From positions 1 to 59,382 of the forward strand of contig NZ_JANKBZ010000049.1 in assembly GCF_024623785.1 (NCBI RefSeq): 59,382 nt of DNA, in the 5' to 3' direction. Of this stretch, positions 24,312 to 33,969 are shown in pieces (the stretch's first letter is position 1; each line of letters starts with the position of its first letter). A model generated the notes under the pieces. That model was not told the origin of the DNA, made no database searches, and was given only the letters and a program-made list of their open reading frames with translations. The translations under genes were made by a program, and so were the position numbers. This DNA is from Archangium lipolyticum. Lineage in GTDB: Bacteria > Myxococcota > Myxococcia > Myxococcales > Myxococcaceae.

Positions 24312-26264
24312 ATGTGGCGAGCGCTTGGATGGATGATATTGGCCGCCCTGGTCCATGGTGCGAGCATCGCGGCCAGCGAGGAGCAAGCGAAGGCGAGGCT
24401 GCTGGAGGCACGGGCGGCGTTCGACAAGGCCAACTGGCTCATCGAGACGGGCAGGTACACCGAGGCCCTCAAACACAGCCAACATGCGCTCACGCTGCGA
24501 GAGGCCATGCTGGGTGACAATCATTCCGAGGTGGCCGCCAGCCTGAACCAATTGGGCGAGATCTTCCTGCGGCAAAGAAAAGCAGCCAGTGCCAGACCGC
24601 TCCTCGAGCGCGCCTTCACCCTCTCCGAGGAATACCTGCGCACCGAGGCGCTCGCGCTCTCCGAGTCCCGCCACACGAGCTTCCTGCAATTCCTCCGGGA
24701 CGATGAAGCGCGAATCCATGCCCTGCTCCGGGCCCATCCGGACGATGCCCGCGTGCGGCACCTGGCCCTGACCGCCGTGCTGCTGCGCAAGGGCCGCTCC
24801 ATCGAGGAGACCGCCAACACCTCTCGCATCCTCTACCACGACCTCGGCCCCCAGGACCGCGAGCAGTTCGAGCAACTGCGCGCCCTGCGCTCCCAATTCG
24901 CCACGCTGGCGCTCCGGGGCCCCGGCTCGCACTCCCACGCCGAGTACCAACGGCGCCTCGAGGAGCTCGCCTCCCGCGCCGAAGCCCTCGAGGCCACCCT
25001 CACCAGGCGCTCGGCTCCCCTGCGTGCGCTCATCACCCTTCCCCCTCCCGCCGAGATGGTCGAGCGTGTCGCCGCCGCCCTCCCCCAGGAGGCGGCCCTC
25101 GTCGAGTTCGTCGTCTACGAGGACCGTCCGCGCTCCCCCAAGCCGGGGCCTCACGCCTCGGAAGTTCCCGCTCAGCTCCGCTACCTGGTCCTGGTGCTCT
25201 TCCCCGGTGGACGCACCCGCGCCCTCGACCTGGGACCCGCGGCGCCCATCGACCTGGCCACCTCGGACCTGAGCAACGCCCTCGCCAGCCGTGATGCCGC
25301 CTACCAGCTCCCCGCCCAGACCCTCTACACCCTGGCGTTCCAACCGCTGCTGCCACTGCTGGGCGATGTCCGCCGCCTCTTCATCGCGCCAGACGGCCAG
25401 CTCGGCCTCGTTCCCTTCGATGCGCTGCACGATGGCCACCACTTCCTCATCGAGTCCTTCGACGTCTCCTATCTCACCTCTGGCAGGGACCTGCTGCCCC
25501 GCCCCCGGTCTCCCCCGCCTTCACGCTCGGTCGTCGTCATGGCGGATCCACTCCTCGAGTCCCCGCCCTCCACGCAACGCGCGTCCCCCTCCGAATACCG
25601 CTGGGCGCCCATCCCCGGCACCCGCCAGGAAGCCCTGGCCATCCAGCGTCTGATGCCCCAGGCCCAGCTCTTCCTCGGCCCCGATGCGACCTCGGAGCGC
25701 CTGCTCCAGCAGGCCGCGCCCGGAATCCTCCACATCGCCACCCATGGCTTCTTCCTGGAGAACACCGCGGCTCCCGAGGACACCCGTGCCCTCATCCACG
25801 TCGGCGCCACCTCACGGCTCCCACCCCAGCCGCTGCTGCGCTCCGGCCTGGTCCTCGCCAACACCCACGCGGCAGCCACCAACGGCCCTGGCACCCTGGT
25901 CACCGCGCTCGAGCTCTCCAGCCTCGACCTGTGGGGCACGCAGCTCGTCGTCCTCTCCGCCTGCGACACGGGCCGCGGCGACGTCAAGCCCGGGCAGGGC
26001 ATCCACGGCCTGCGCAGCGCGCTCGTCATCGCGGGCGCGGAGACGGTGGTGTCGAGCCTCTGGAAGGTCAACGACGAGACCACCCGCCTGCTCATGGAGG
26101 ACTACTACCGCCACCTGCGGGCCGGAAAGGGCCGGGCCGAGGCGCTGCGCGAGGCCATGCGCACTCTGCGCGGGAGTTGGCCCCACCCGTATTACTGGGC
26201 TCCCTTCATCGCGCTGGGCCAGGATACGCCCCTCCGGGCCATCTCCCCGCACCTCCGCGGGTAG
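24312..26264 (+). CDS. CHAT domain (caspase-like) protein with TPRs and signal peptide
   Basis: A 650-residue protein. Residues 1-20 (WRALGWMILAALVHGASIAAS) look like a signal peptide. TPR-like helices follow at about 35-115 (GRYTEALKHSQHALTLRE...GEIFLRQRKAASARPLLERAF). The C-terminal CHAT protease domain spans roughly 355-645. The catalytic dyad is complete: His478 in LHIATHGFF and Cys551 in LSACDTGRGD. The typical GLRSALVIAGAETVVSSLWKVND block follows. CHAT proteases cleave partner proteins when a sensor fires. Its stop is only 51 bp before the kinase/STAND/FGE gene in the same direction, implying a functional pair. A periplasmic location would be unusual for a defence CHAT protease. Confidence 0.9.
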   Translation: MWRALGWMILAALVHGASIAASEEQAKARLLEARAAFDKANWLIETGRYTEALKHSQHALTLREAMLGDNHSEVAASLNQLGEIFLRQRKAASARPLLERAFTLSEEYLRTEALALSESRHTSFLQFLRDDEARIHALLRAHPDDARVRHLALTAVLLRKGRSIEETANTSRILYHDLGPQDREQFEQLRALRSQFATLALRGPGSHSHAEYQRRLEELASRAEALEATLTRRSAPLRALITLPPPAEMVERVAAALPQEAALVEFVVYEDRPRSPKPGPHASEVPAQLRYLVLVLFPGGRTRALDLGPAAPIDLATSDLSNALASRDAAYQLPAQTLYTLAFQPLLPLLGDVRRLFIAPDGQLGLVPFDALHDGHHFLIESFDVSYLTSGRDLLPRPRSPPPSRSVVVMADPLLESPPSTQRASPSEYRWAPIPGTRQEALAIQRLMPQAQLFLGPDATSERLLQQAAPGILHIATHGFFLENTAAPEDTRALIHVGATSRLPPQPLLRSGLVLANTHAAATNGPGTLVTALELSSLDLWGTQLVVLSACDTGRGDVKPGQGIHGLRSALVIAGAETVVSSLWKVNDETTRLLMEDYYRHLRAGKGRAEALREAMRTLRGSWPHPYYWAPFIALGQDTPLRAISPHLRG

Positions 26265-26315
26265 CGGCGCTCGACTTGGCTCGACGGATTCTGAAAGACT
26301 GAGGTCATCGATTCC

Positions 26316-29300
26316 ATGGGTCCGCCAAACGCGCAGGATGCTCCGGAGGACCGGACCGAGACGGTGGCCGGGCTGGACCCGAAAGCCACCCCCGTCACGC
26401 CCCCCCAACCGGCCGACACCTGGACTCCCCCCACCGAGTTCAACGAGTTCCGCCTGGAGCGCATGCTCGCCCGCGGTGGCATGGGCGTCGTCTACCTCGC
26501 CCACGACACCTCCCTGGGCCGCCCCGTCGCGGTGAAGTTCATCGCCTCGGGACAGCCCGAGCCCCTGGTGCGCGCCTACTTCGAGACCGAGGCGCGCGCC
26601 ATCGCCCGCCTGCAGCACCCCAATGTCGTCACCGTGTTCCGCGTCGGCGCGGTCGGCGACCACCCCTACATCGTCTCCGAGTACGTCGCCGGCCGGACCC
26701 TCGCGCAGCTCGCCCTCCCCATCCCCTGGCGGCGCGTCCTCACGCTCGGCGTGGGCCTGGCCCGGGGGCTCGCGGCCGCCCACCGCCAGGGCGTGCTCCA
26801 CCGGGACATCAAGCCCGCCAACGCCCTGGTCACCCATGGCGGCGAGGTGAAGCTGCTCGACTTCGGCCTGGCCGAGCAGTTCGACCCGGGCGAGTCCTCG
26901 CGCGCCTCCGGTGCGCACCCGCCCGCGGGCACGCCCCACTACATGGCGCCCGAGGTCCTCCAGGGCGCGCCGGCCACCCCCCAGAGCGACGTCTATTCAC
27001 TCGGCCTGACCCTCCACAAGCTGTGCACGGGCAAGCTCCCGCGCCGGACGTCTCCGGGGAAGAACCCCTCGCCCGAGCTCGAGCGGGGCGTGGATCCGGA
27101 CTTCGCGGCGATCATCCTGCGCTGCCTCGCACCCGACCCGGCCGAACGCTTCGCCTCGGCCGACCTGCTGCGCGAGGCCCTGGAGCGCCTCGAGCAGCTC
27201 CACGCCGCCACGCCGCTCGCCGAGGGCAATCCCTACCGCGGCCTGGCGCCCTTCGAGGCCGAGCACCAGTCACTCTTCTTCGGGCGCGACACCGACATCC
27301 GCGCCGTGCTCGAGCGCCTGCGCAACCAGCCCCTGACCCTCGTCGCCGGAGACTCCGGGGTCGGCAAGTCCTCGCTGTGCCGCGCCGGTGTGCTGCCCCG
27401 GGTGGCAGCCAATGCCGTGGACGAGGGCCGGGAGGTCTACACCGTCACGCTCTGGCCCGGCCTCCGGCCCCTCCAGGCCCTCGCCGCCGCGCTCGCGCCA
27501 CTGCTCGGCAGGAAGGAGTCGGAGTTCCTCTCCGCCCTCACCGACACCCCGCACGGGCTCGGCCAGACACTGCGTGAGGCGTACCCGGGCAAGCGCGGCC
27601 TGCTCCTCTTCGTCGACCAGCTCGAGGAGCTCATCACGCTCGCCGAGCCCAGCCAGGCGGTGCGCTTCGCCCGCATCCTCCGGGAGCTCGCCCTGCCCTC
27701 GGCGGGGGTGCGCGTGCTGCTGGCCGTGCGCGGCGACTTCCTCACGCGCGTGTGCGCCCTGCCCGGCCTGGGCGACGAGGCCGAGCGGGCGCTCTATATC
27801 CTGCGCCCCATGTCCCCCGAGGGCGTGCGCGAGGCCATCGTCGGCCCGGCGCGCAGCCGCGGCGTGGTCTTCGAGTCCGAGGAGCTTCTCCAGACACTCG
27901 TCGCCTCCACGGCGCAGGGCATGGGCAGCCTGCCCCTCCTCCAGTTCGCGCTCGCCGAGCTGTGGGAGCGGCGCAACCCCGCTCAGGGCCGCATCACCCG
28001 GGCGGCGCTCGAGGAGATGGGCGGCGTGGCCGGAGCGCTGTCGCGGCACGCCGACGGGGTGCTCGCGGCGCTGAGCCCGGCCGAGCAGCAGGCGGCACGG
28101 CGGCTCCTCCTCCAGCTCGTGACGGCGGAGGGCACTCGCGGTGAGCGCAGTGAAGAGGAGCTCGTCGCGGACACGGATGACGCCTCCCGCGCCGCCCTTC
28201 ACGCGCTCATCGAGGGGCGGCTCCTGCACGCGCGGACCACGGGCGGCAAGGCCCGCTACGGCATCGCCCATGACTCGCTCATCACCAGCTGGGGCACGTT
28301 GCGCAACTGGCTCGACGACGACATCGGCCATCGCGCGGTGCGCCAGCGCCTGGAGGTGGCGAGCGCCGAGTGGGAGCGCCTGGGCCGTGCCAGGGATGCC
28401 CTGTGGGGGCAGCGTCAGCTCGACGAGACGCGCCCGCTGGCGCCCACGAGCCTGGGCCCCCGCGAGCACGCCTTCCTCCAGGCGTCGCGCCGTGTCCTGA
28501 AGTTGCGTCGATGGAGACAGTACCTGACCGTGCTCCTGGTGGTGCTCGCCCTCGCCGCCGTCTACGGGGTGCCGCGCCTCCAGACCTACCTTGAGGATGC
28601 GCGCTTCGTCGCCGCCGAGGTGGACACCGCGAGGAAGGCGCTCGACGAGGGCAAGGCCCTGGGAGAGCAGGCCCGTGCCCGGCGCGAGGAGGCGCTCGCG
28701 CTGTTCGACAACCGGGCTCCCGCGTCTTTCAGCCCGGCTGTCTCATCCGGCCCTCAAGAGCTCTGGCGAGCCGCTGAGCGGCGGTGGGCCGAAGCTCTCG
28801 AGCTGCGCGAGAAGAGCGATGCGGCCCGGGCCCGCGCCAGCCAGTCTCTCGAGAGGGCGCTCGAGCGTGAGCGCGGCCACGGGGAGGCACGACGGCTTCT
28901 CATCGAGACCACCTATGAACGCCTGCTCCTGGCCGAGGACTTCCACCAGCAGCGCGAGCGCGACGAGCTGCTGCGGCGCCTGGAGCAGTTGCTCGACCGC
29001 GCGGAAGACAGGGACGAGTGGCGGCAGCGGCTCTCGGCACCGGCCAAGCTCGAGCTCGTGACGGAGCCCCCTGGGGCACGTGTCCAGCTCGAGCGCTATG
29101 AACCTGACGAGCAAGGGGTGCTGCGCCTCGAGCCTATTCGGGAGTTTGGCCCGACCCCCATCACCCACGCGCGGCTGCCCGAGGGCTCCTACCTCCTGCG
29201 CATCACGCATCCCGAGCGCCCGCCACTGGACCTGCCCCTGCTCCTCACGCGCGGTGGCCGCGAGCAGCTCCGCCTTACACTCCCCACCACCCTGCCCCCT

Positions 29301-30125
29301 GGCTATGTCTACATCCCACCCGGCTGCTTCCTCCGGGGTAGCGCTGATCCAGAGGAGGTGCGAGGCTTCATGAGCAGCCCGCCACTCCACCGGTTCTGTC
29401 TCGACGCGGGGTATTTGATAGGCAAGACGGAGGTGACGTTCGAGGATTGGATGGCCTACCTCGACGCCCTGCCCGCGGACGCGCCGGCGAGACGCATCCT
29501 CGAGCAGCCGCACTTCAGCACCCCTGGGGCGATCACGCTGCGGCGACAACCCGATGGGCGCTGGCACTTCTCCTTCTATCGAACGAACAAGGACGTCCTC
29601 TCGGCACGAGAGGGAGAGCCGTTCCACTATCCCGGCCGGTCCCAGCGCAACACCGTCGATTGGCGCAAGTTCCCCCTCTCCGGCGTCTCCGCCGAGGATT
29701 TGGCCGGTTACTTCTACTGGCTCGACCGCACGGGGCGTCTGCCAGGAGCGCGCCTGTGCAGCGAGCACGAGTGGGAGTATGCCGCCCGCGGTGCCGACGG
29801 ACGCAGATACCCGCATGGCAACCGGCTGCGTCCTGACGACGCCAACATCGATGCGACCTACAATCGGCAGCCCCTGGCCTTCGGACCCGACGAGGTTGGC
29901 TCCCACCTGGACTCGGCGAGCCCCTTCGGTCTCACCGATATGACGGGCAATGCGTACGAGCTCACGCGGCCCGTGACACCAGACCTCGGGCGCATCGTCC
30001 TGCGAGGAGGCGCCTGGTACTACGATTCCGTTTCCGCGCGTGCCGCCAACCGCTCGCCCGGAGATCCCACCCAACATGACGTGCTGCTGGGCGTGCGCGT
30101 CTGCGCGTCGTTCTCCGTCCAGTAG
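26316..30125 (+). CDS. Ser/Thr kinase - STAND NTPase - PEGA - FGE-sulfatase fusion protein
   Basis: A 1269-residue multi-domain membrane protein. A protein kinase occupies about 44-300, with glycine loop LARGGMGVVYLAHD, VAVKF lysine, catalytic Asp164 in HRDIKPAN and DFGLAE. A STAND-type NTPase follows, with Walker A GDSGVGKSSL around Lys351 and Walker B LLLFVDQLEELI. One transmembrane helix lies near 736-756 (YLTVLLVVLALAAVYGV), then a coiled-coil region. A PEGA-like domain (KLELVTEPPGARVQL) precedes a C-terminal FGE/SUMF1-like domain (about 995-1269) with LTDMTGNAYELT, IVLRGGAWY and GVRVCASF. The kinase and NTPase would be cytoplasmic, the FGE domain periplasmic. It lies downstream of the CHAT protease gene. 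Confidence 0.92.
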   Translation: MGPPNAQDAPEDRTETVAGLDPKATPVTPPQPADTWTPPTEFNEFRLERMLARGGMGVVYLAHDTSLGRPVAVKFIASGQPEPLVRAYFETEARAIARLQHPNVVTVFRVGAVGDHPYIVSEYVAGRTLAQLALPIPWRRVLTLGVGLARGLAAAHRQGVLHRDIKPANALVTHGGEVKLLDFGLAEQFDPGESSRASGAHPPAGTPHYMAPEVLQGAPATPQSDVYSLGLTLHKLCTGKLPRRTSPGKNPSPELERGVDPDFAAIILRCLAPDPAERFASADLLREALERLEQLHAATPLAEGNPYRGLAPFEAEHQSLFFGRDTDIRAVLERLRNQPLTLVAGDSGVGKSSLCRAGVLPRVAANAVDEGREVYTVTLWPGLRPLQALAAALAPLLGRKESEFLSALTDTPHGLGQTLREAYPGKRGLLLFVDQLEELITLAEPSQAVRFARILRELALPSAGVRVLLAVRGDFLTRVCALPGLGDEAERALYILRPMSPEGVREAIVGPARSRGVVFESEELLQTLVASTAQGMGSLPLLQFALAELWERRNPAQGRITRAALEEMGGVAGALSRHADGVLAALSPAEQQAARRLLLQLVTAEGTRGERSEEELVADTDDASRAALHALIEGRLLHARTTGGKARYGIAHDSLITSWGTLRNWLDDDIGHRAVRQRLEVASAEWERLGRARDALWGQRQLDETRPLAPTSLGPREHAFLQASRRVLKLRRWRQYLTVLLVVLALAAVYGVPRLQTYLEDARFVAAEVDTARKALDEGKALGEQARARREEALALFDNRAPASFSPAVSSGPQELWRAAERRWAEALELREKSDAARARASQSLERALERERGHGEARRLLIETTYERLLLAEDFHQQRERDELLRRLEQLLDRAEDRDEWRQRLSAPAKLELVTEPPGARVQLERYEPDEQGVLRLEPIREFGPTPITHARLPEGSYLLRITHPERPPLDLPLLLTRGGREQLRLTLPTTLPPGYVYIPPGCFLRGSADPEEVRGFMSSPPLHRFCLDAGYLIGKTEVTFEDWMAYLDALPADAPARRILEQPHFSTPGAITLRRQPDGRWHFSFYRTNKDVLSAREGEPFHYPGRSQRNTVDWRKFPLSGVSAEDLAGYFYWLDRTGRLPGARLCSEHEWEYAARGADGRRYPHGNRLRPDDANIDATYNRQPLAFGPDEVGSHLDSASPFGLTDMTGNAYELTRPVTPDLGRIVLRGGAWYYDSVSARAANRSPGDPTQHDVLLGVRVCASFSVQ

Positions 30126-30231
30126 CCCCAGGGGGCTGTGCGCCCCATCACACGAAGCGCGAGAAGACGCTCACAGCCCACCAGCCCTCTTGTTGGTACT
30201 TCATCCACAACACTCAACAAGAGGTGTTCCC

Positions 30232-31329
30232 ATGAACGGGTTGCGCAAGTCCCTTGTCGCCTCGGTGTTTCTGCTGTTCAGCTCGCCGGCGTTCTCCGCT
30301 GGCCCCGCCGCCTCGAAGTCCCAAGGCCCCAGCACTGGGAGCGCGGCCGCCCCGGTGCCCGAGGCCGAGCGGTACGCCCGCCGTTGTCAAAGCCATGCGC
30401 CCAGCCGCAACCACAGTACCCAGGGGACGCTGCTGTGGGGCACCAAGCGAGCGTGGAACTCCAAGCAGCAGGGCGACGAGCAGCGCAGTGTGCTCGTCTC
30501 GGTCGACCTCGACGCTCCGCGCCTCACCGATGACAGGGTGAAGAGCCTGCGACTGGAGAAGGGGCACCTGGTGGCCTCACCCCAGGCGTCCACCAGCCTG
30601 GTGGGCACCGTGCTGCAAGGCACCTCCAGCCAGGGCAAGCCCGTGGAGGTCGCACTGTGCGGGGCCGAGCCCGCGCCCGAGGATCCGGACATGGTGTGGT
30701 ACCGCATCGAGACGTGGAACCCGGTGGCCCAGGAGTGGGAGAACCCGTGCGCGGCCAGCGACACCGTCGCCGACCCGAGGGCGGTGGCGGTGGGCGGCGT
30801 GTGGGACGCCAGCGGGGCGCGCCACGACGTGCCGGGCAAGCTCACCCTGGCCTGTGAGGCTGGCGTCATCACCAAGTGCATCCGTTGGGGCTACAAGCCC
30901 TGGGCCAGCCGGGACGGACAATCCCTGGCGGAGCTGCACCAGGCCTGCACGCGCATGGCTCGCGCCGACTACTGCGGCAACGGCCGGAGCCACACCCATG
31001 ACGGCACCCTCATCGACATCTATGACAGGCTGGGCGTGCTCTCACCGACGACGGAGGTTTCGGCGGGCTGGGACCCTGCGCGCGCATCCTTCGAGGCGGC
31101 CTGGGGGCCTGACGGGGCCACGTGCCTGTCTCGCACGCGGGATGGGCGGGCGCTGGAGACGATCCTGAAGGAGTGCCCGGGGCGCTTCCAGGTGGGCGAG
31201 CCGGTGGAGCTGGGACAGGAGGACCGCTGCACCGCGCGGCGCGCGGACCTGAACGCGGAGACGGTGTTGCTGCGCAATCGCTCGTACGAAGGCCAGAAGG
31301 ACGCCAGTGCCCAGACAGGAGGCCGGTAG
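30232..31329 (+). CDS. ADYC domain-containing secreted protein
   Basis: A 365-residue protein with a clear signal peptide (LRKSLVASVFLLFSSPAFSA). The motif RMARADYCGNGRSHTHDGT identifies the myxobacterial ADYC domain, seen mostly in secreted or lipoproteins of unknown role. Further paired cysteines (CGAEP, NPCAAS, LACEAGVITKCIRWGYKPW) suggest disulfides in an extracytoplasmic setting. The ATG at 30232 is preceded by AAGAGG. The gene follows the kinase fusion by 106 bp and converges with the metallopeptidase gene. Confidence 0.85.
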   Translation: MNGLRKSLVASVFLLFSSPAFSAGPAASKSQGPSTGSAAAPVPEAERYARRCQSHAPSRNHSTQGTLLWGTKRAWNSKQQGDEQRSVLVSVDLDAPRLTDDRVKSLRLEKGHLVASPQASTSLVGTVLQGTSSQGKPVEVALCGAEPAPEDPDMVWYRIETWNPVAQEWENPCAASDTVADPRAVAVGGVWDASGARHDVPGKLTLACEAGVITKCIRWGYKPWASRDGQSLAELHQACTRMARADYCGNGRSHTHDGTLIDIYDRLGVLSPTTEVSAGWDPARASFEAAWGPDGATCLSRTRDGRALETILKECPGRFQVGEPVELGQEDRCTARRADLNAETVLLRNRSYEGQKDASAQTGGR

Positions 31330-31364
31330 TCCCGCGGGCGGCTGAGAGCCTTGCGGCGGCCGGC

Positions 31365-32243
31365 TCAACGACCCTTCTCGCCGGACGAGGCCGCGCCGAA
31401 GGTGTCGCACGCCTCGAGGGTGCCCTGCTCGAGCCCGCGGCGGAACCACCTGACGCGCTGCTCGGAGGAGCCATGGGTGAAGGACTCGGGCATGACCCGG
31501 CCGCTCGCGCGCCGCTGCAACGTGTCGTCACCGATGGCCGAGGCGGCGTTGAGCCCCTCCTCGACATCCCCCGTCTCGAGCACCTGGCGCTGGCGCTGCG
31601 CATGGTGGGCCCAGATACCGGCGAAGCAGTCCGCTTGCAGCTCCTGCAACACGGACAGGGCGTTGGCGTCCGTCTGTCCCATCCGGCCGCGCATCGAATG
31701 GACCTCGTCGGAGATGCCGAGCAGGTTCTGCACATGGTGACCCACCTCGTGGGCCACCACATAGGCGCGCGCGAAGTCACCGGGAGCGCCGAAGCGGCGG
31801 TCCAGCTCACGGAAGAAGGTGAGGTCCAGGTACACGCGCTGGTCCAACGGACAGTAGAAGGGCCCCACGGCGCTCTCCTGGAAGCCGCAGGAGGACTCCA
31901 CCGCGTCCGAGAAGAGGACCAGGCGCGGCTCGGCATAGCGCACGCCCTGGGGCTCGAGCAGACCGGGCCAGGTGTCCTCGGTGTCCGCGAGGATGACGGA
32001 GACGAAGTCCTCGAGCTCCGCCTGCGCGGGGTCCACCTGCGCCCCCGAGCCGCCGGTGCCCACCTGCCCCGAGGGGCTCCGCGAGGCCCCGGACGGGAGT
32101 TGCTCGGGGTCACCACCGAACAGCATGAACAAGATCGCCAGCACCAGCGCCCCGGCGCCGCCACCGACCGCCAGCGGGCGCCCCGCGCGCATGCCGCGCC
32201 GGTCCTCGATGTTCGAACTGCGACGACCCCCTTGCCACCTCAT
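31365..32243 (-). CDS. Neutral zinc metallopeptidase (YpfJ-like)
   Basis: A 292-residue membrane-anchored metallopeptidase. The short cytoplasmic N-terminus (MRWQGGRRSSNIEDRRG) is typical of the YpfJ family. One transmembrane helix lies at about 23-43 (PLAVGGGAGALVLAILFMLFG). The catalytic domain carries HEVGHH at 165-170 inside YVVAHEVGHHVQNLLG and a later ELQADCFAGIWAHHA segment that supplies the third ligand. Start chosen at 32243 where the family N-terminus begins. Substrate unknown. A 222-bp divergent promoter region separates it from the FAD oxidoreductase gene. Confidence 0.93.
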   Translation of the reverse strand: MRWQGGRRSSNIEDRRGMRAGRPLAVGGGAGALVLAILFMLFGGDPEQLPSGASRSPSGQVGTGGSGAQVDPAQAELEDFVSVILADTEDTWPGLLEPQGVRYAEPRLVLFSDAVESSCGFQESAVGPFYCPLDQRVYLDLTFFRELDRRFGAPGDFARAYVVAHEVGHHVQNLLGISDEVHSMRGRMGQTDANALSVLQELQADCFAGIWAHHAQRQRQVLETGDVEEGLNAASAIGDDTLQRRASGRVMPESFTHGSSEQRVRWFRRGLEQGTLEACDTFGAASSGEKGR

Positions 32244-32465
32244 CTGGCCCCCTCTCCTGACGAACACCTCGCTCGCACCAAGGTAGGCAGCGAGGCACAC
32301 GGCATCGACCACCTGGCGCCCGCTCGCGAGGAAGGAGGGGGAGCGAGCGTATTCGTGCACGAGAGCCATTCAACATGGCGTCCGCTCGTCCCACGAACCT
32401 GGTGGATTGGAGAGGCGAACGCAATGACGTAGCCTTGGACGCGACTCACATCCCAGGGGGGAGTC

Positions 32466-33875
32466 ATGCGGAATCAGATGCGCTTCGGACGCGCCGTGCT
32501 CGTGGGCGGCAGCATGGCGGGCCTTTTGGCGGCCCGAGTGCTTGCCGATCATTTCGAGGAGGTCATCGTCCTCGAGCGGGATCCCGTGAGCGATGGGCCC
32601 GATGCGCGCAAGGGTGTACCCCAGGGTAGCCATGCCCACGGGCTCCTGGATGCGGGACGACAGGTGCTCGACACGCTCTTCCCCGGGCTGATTCAGCAAC
32701 TGTATGCCGAGGGTGCGGAGCGCATGGACATGGCGCGCGACGGGGCCTGGTACACGTCTGGCACCTGGAAGCCGCGCTACGTCAGCGGTATCGAACTCAT
32801 TCTCTGTACCCGCCCCTGGCTGGAGTGGAAGGTACGCGGTCGCGTCACCGCGCTCCCCCAGGTGCGCTTCCGCCAGGGCTGTTCCGTGGAAGGATTGCTC
32901 ACGGACGCATCCGCCACCCGTGTCACGGGCGTCAGGATGAAGACCCCCGAAGGTGAGGAAAGCCTCTCGGCGGATCTCATCGTGGACACCAGTGGCCGCG
33001 GCTCGCACGCCCCAGCCTGGCTGGAGACGCTGGGTTACGGAAAGCCCGAGGAGGAGAAGGTCGACCTTCTTCAGCTCACCTATACCAGCCAACTCTTCGC
33101 TCCCCCCGCGTGCCATAAGGGGGACTGGAAGATGTTGTCCATCTTCCCCCGGTCACCCGAGGAATGGAGGGGAGGCGCCATCACGTGCGTGGAAGGCAAC
33201 CGCTGGCTCGTCACCCTCTTCGGGTACTTCGGTGACGCCCCTCCCTCGGATGAGCAGGGCTTCCTGGAGTTCGCCCGCTCGCTGCCCAAACCCGACATCC
33301 ACGAGGCCCTGCTCGAAGCCCAGCCGCTCACCAGGGCCACCGTCCACAAAATCCCCTCGAGCCGGCTGATGCACTACGAGCGGCTGGAACGATTCCCAGA
33401 GGGTTTCATCATCCTCGGGGATGCCGTCTGCGCCCTCAACCCCGTCCATGGACAGGGGATGACGGTCTGCTGCCTGAGCGCCCGATTGCTCGGGGAGGTG
33501 CTCACCCAGTGGGCCCGGTCCTCCCCAGGCTCACTCCATGGGCTGTCCCGGCGCTTCCAGAACAAGCTCTCGCGGCTCGTGGGTGTTCCCTGGTTCATGT
33601 CCACCACCATGGACCTGAAGTATCCCCAGGTGCGGGGCCGGCGCAGCCCGGGTCTGGGACTGCTGCACTGGGGGTTCGGCTCCCTGCTCGACCTGAGCTC
33701 GGTGAGCACGCTCGCCTGCCAACGGTTCTACGAGATGATGCACATGCGCTGTGGCTCGGAAGCGCTGCTGCGGCCCGATCTCCTCGCGCTCCTCACCACC
33801 TACGGGCTCAAGAGCCTCTTCGTTCCCCTCCCTCGGCGGGCCAACGTGCACACCATGCCACGGGCTCCAGCCTGA
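32466..33875 (+). CDS. FAD-dependent oxidoreductase (UbiH/geranylgeranyl-reductase-like)
   Basis: A 469-residue flavoprotein of the group A monooxygenase/halogenase superfamily. The dinucleotide motif GRAVLVGGSMAGLLAARVLADH is at the N-terminus and the second FAD motif GDAVCALNPVHGQGMTV lies near residue 320. The family's middle block, DLIVDTSGRGSHAPAWLETLG, is also present. It lacks an obvious halogenase WxWxIP motif, so hydroxylation or dehydrogenation is more likely. GGGGGG lies upstream of the ATG. The substrate could be a polyketide or isoprenoid, but there is no biosynthetic cluster beside it. Confidence 0.85.
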   Translation: MRNQMRFGRAVLVGGSMAGLLAARVLADHFEEVIVLERDPVSDGPDARKGVPQGSHAHGLLDAGRQVLDTLFPGLIQQLYAEGAERMDMARDGAWYTSGTWKPRYVSGIELILCTRPWLEWKVRGRVTALPQVRFRQGCSVEGLLTDASATRVTGVRMKTPEGEESLSADLIVDTSGRGSHAPAWLETLGYGKPEEEKVDLLQLTYTSQLFAPPACHKGDWKMLSIFPRSPEEWRGGAITCVEGNRWLVTLFGYFGDAPPSDEQGFLEFARSLPKPDIHEALLEAQPLTRATVHKIPSSRLMHYERLERFPEGFIILGDAVCALNPVHGQGMTVCCLSARLLGEVLTQWARSSPGSLHGLSRRFQNKLSRLVGVPWFMSTTMDLKYPQVRGRRSPGLGLLHWGFGSLLDLSSVSTLACQRFYEMMHMRCGSEALLRPDLLALLTTYGLKSLFVPLPRRANVHTMPRAPA

Positions 33876-33969
33876 GCCCGCTCGAGCACTCGGAAGCTTT
33901 TCCAGCGTGCACATCCAGGCTCCCGGGTAGGCTGGACATACAGGGAAAACTCTGGCCCTATGTTGTCGT

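Noticed and set aside
32466..33875. Flavin-dependent halogenase
   Set aside because: FAD motifs fit the superfamily, but no WxWxIP motif is visible and there is no biosynthetic cluster nearby.
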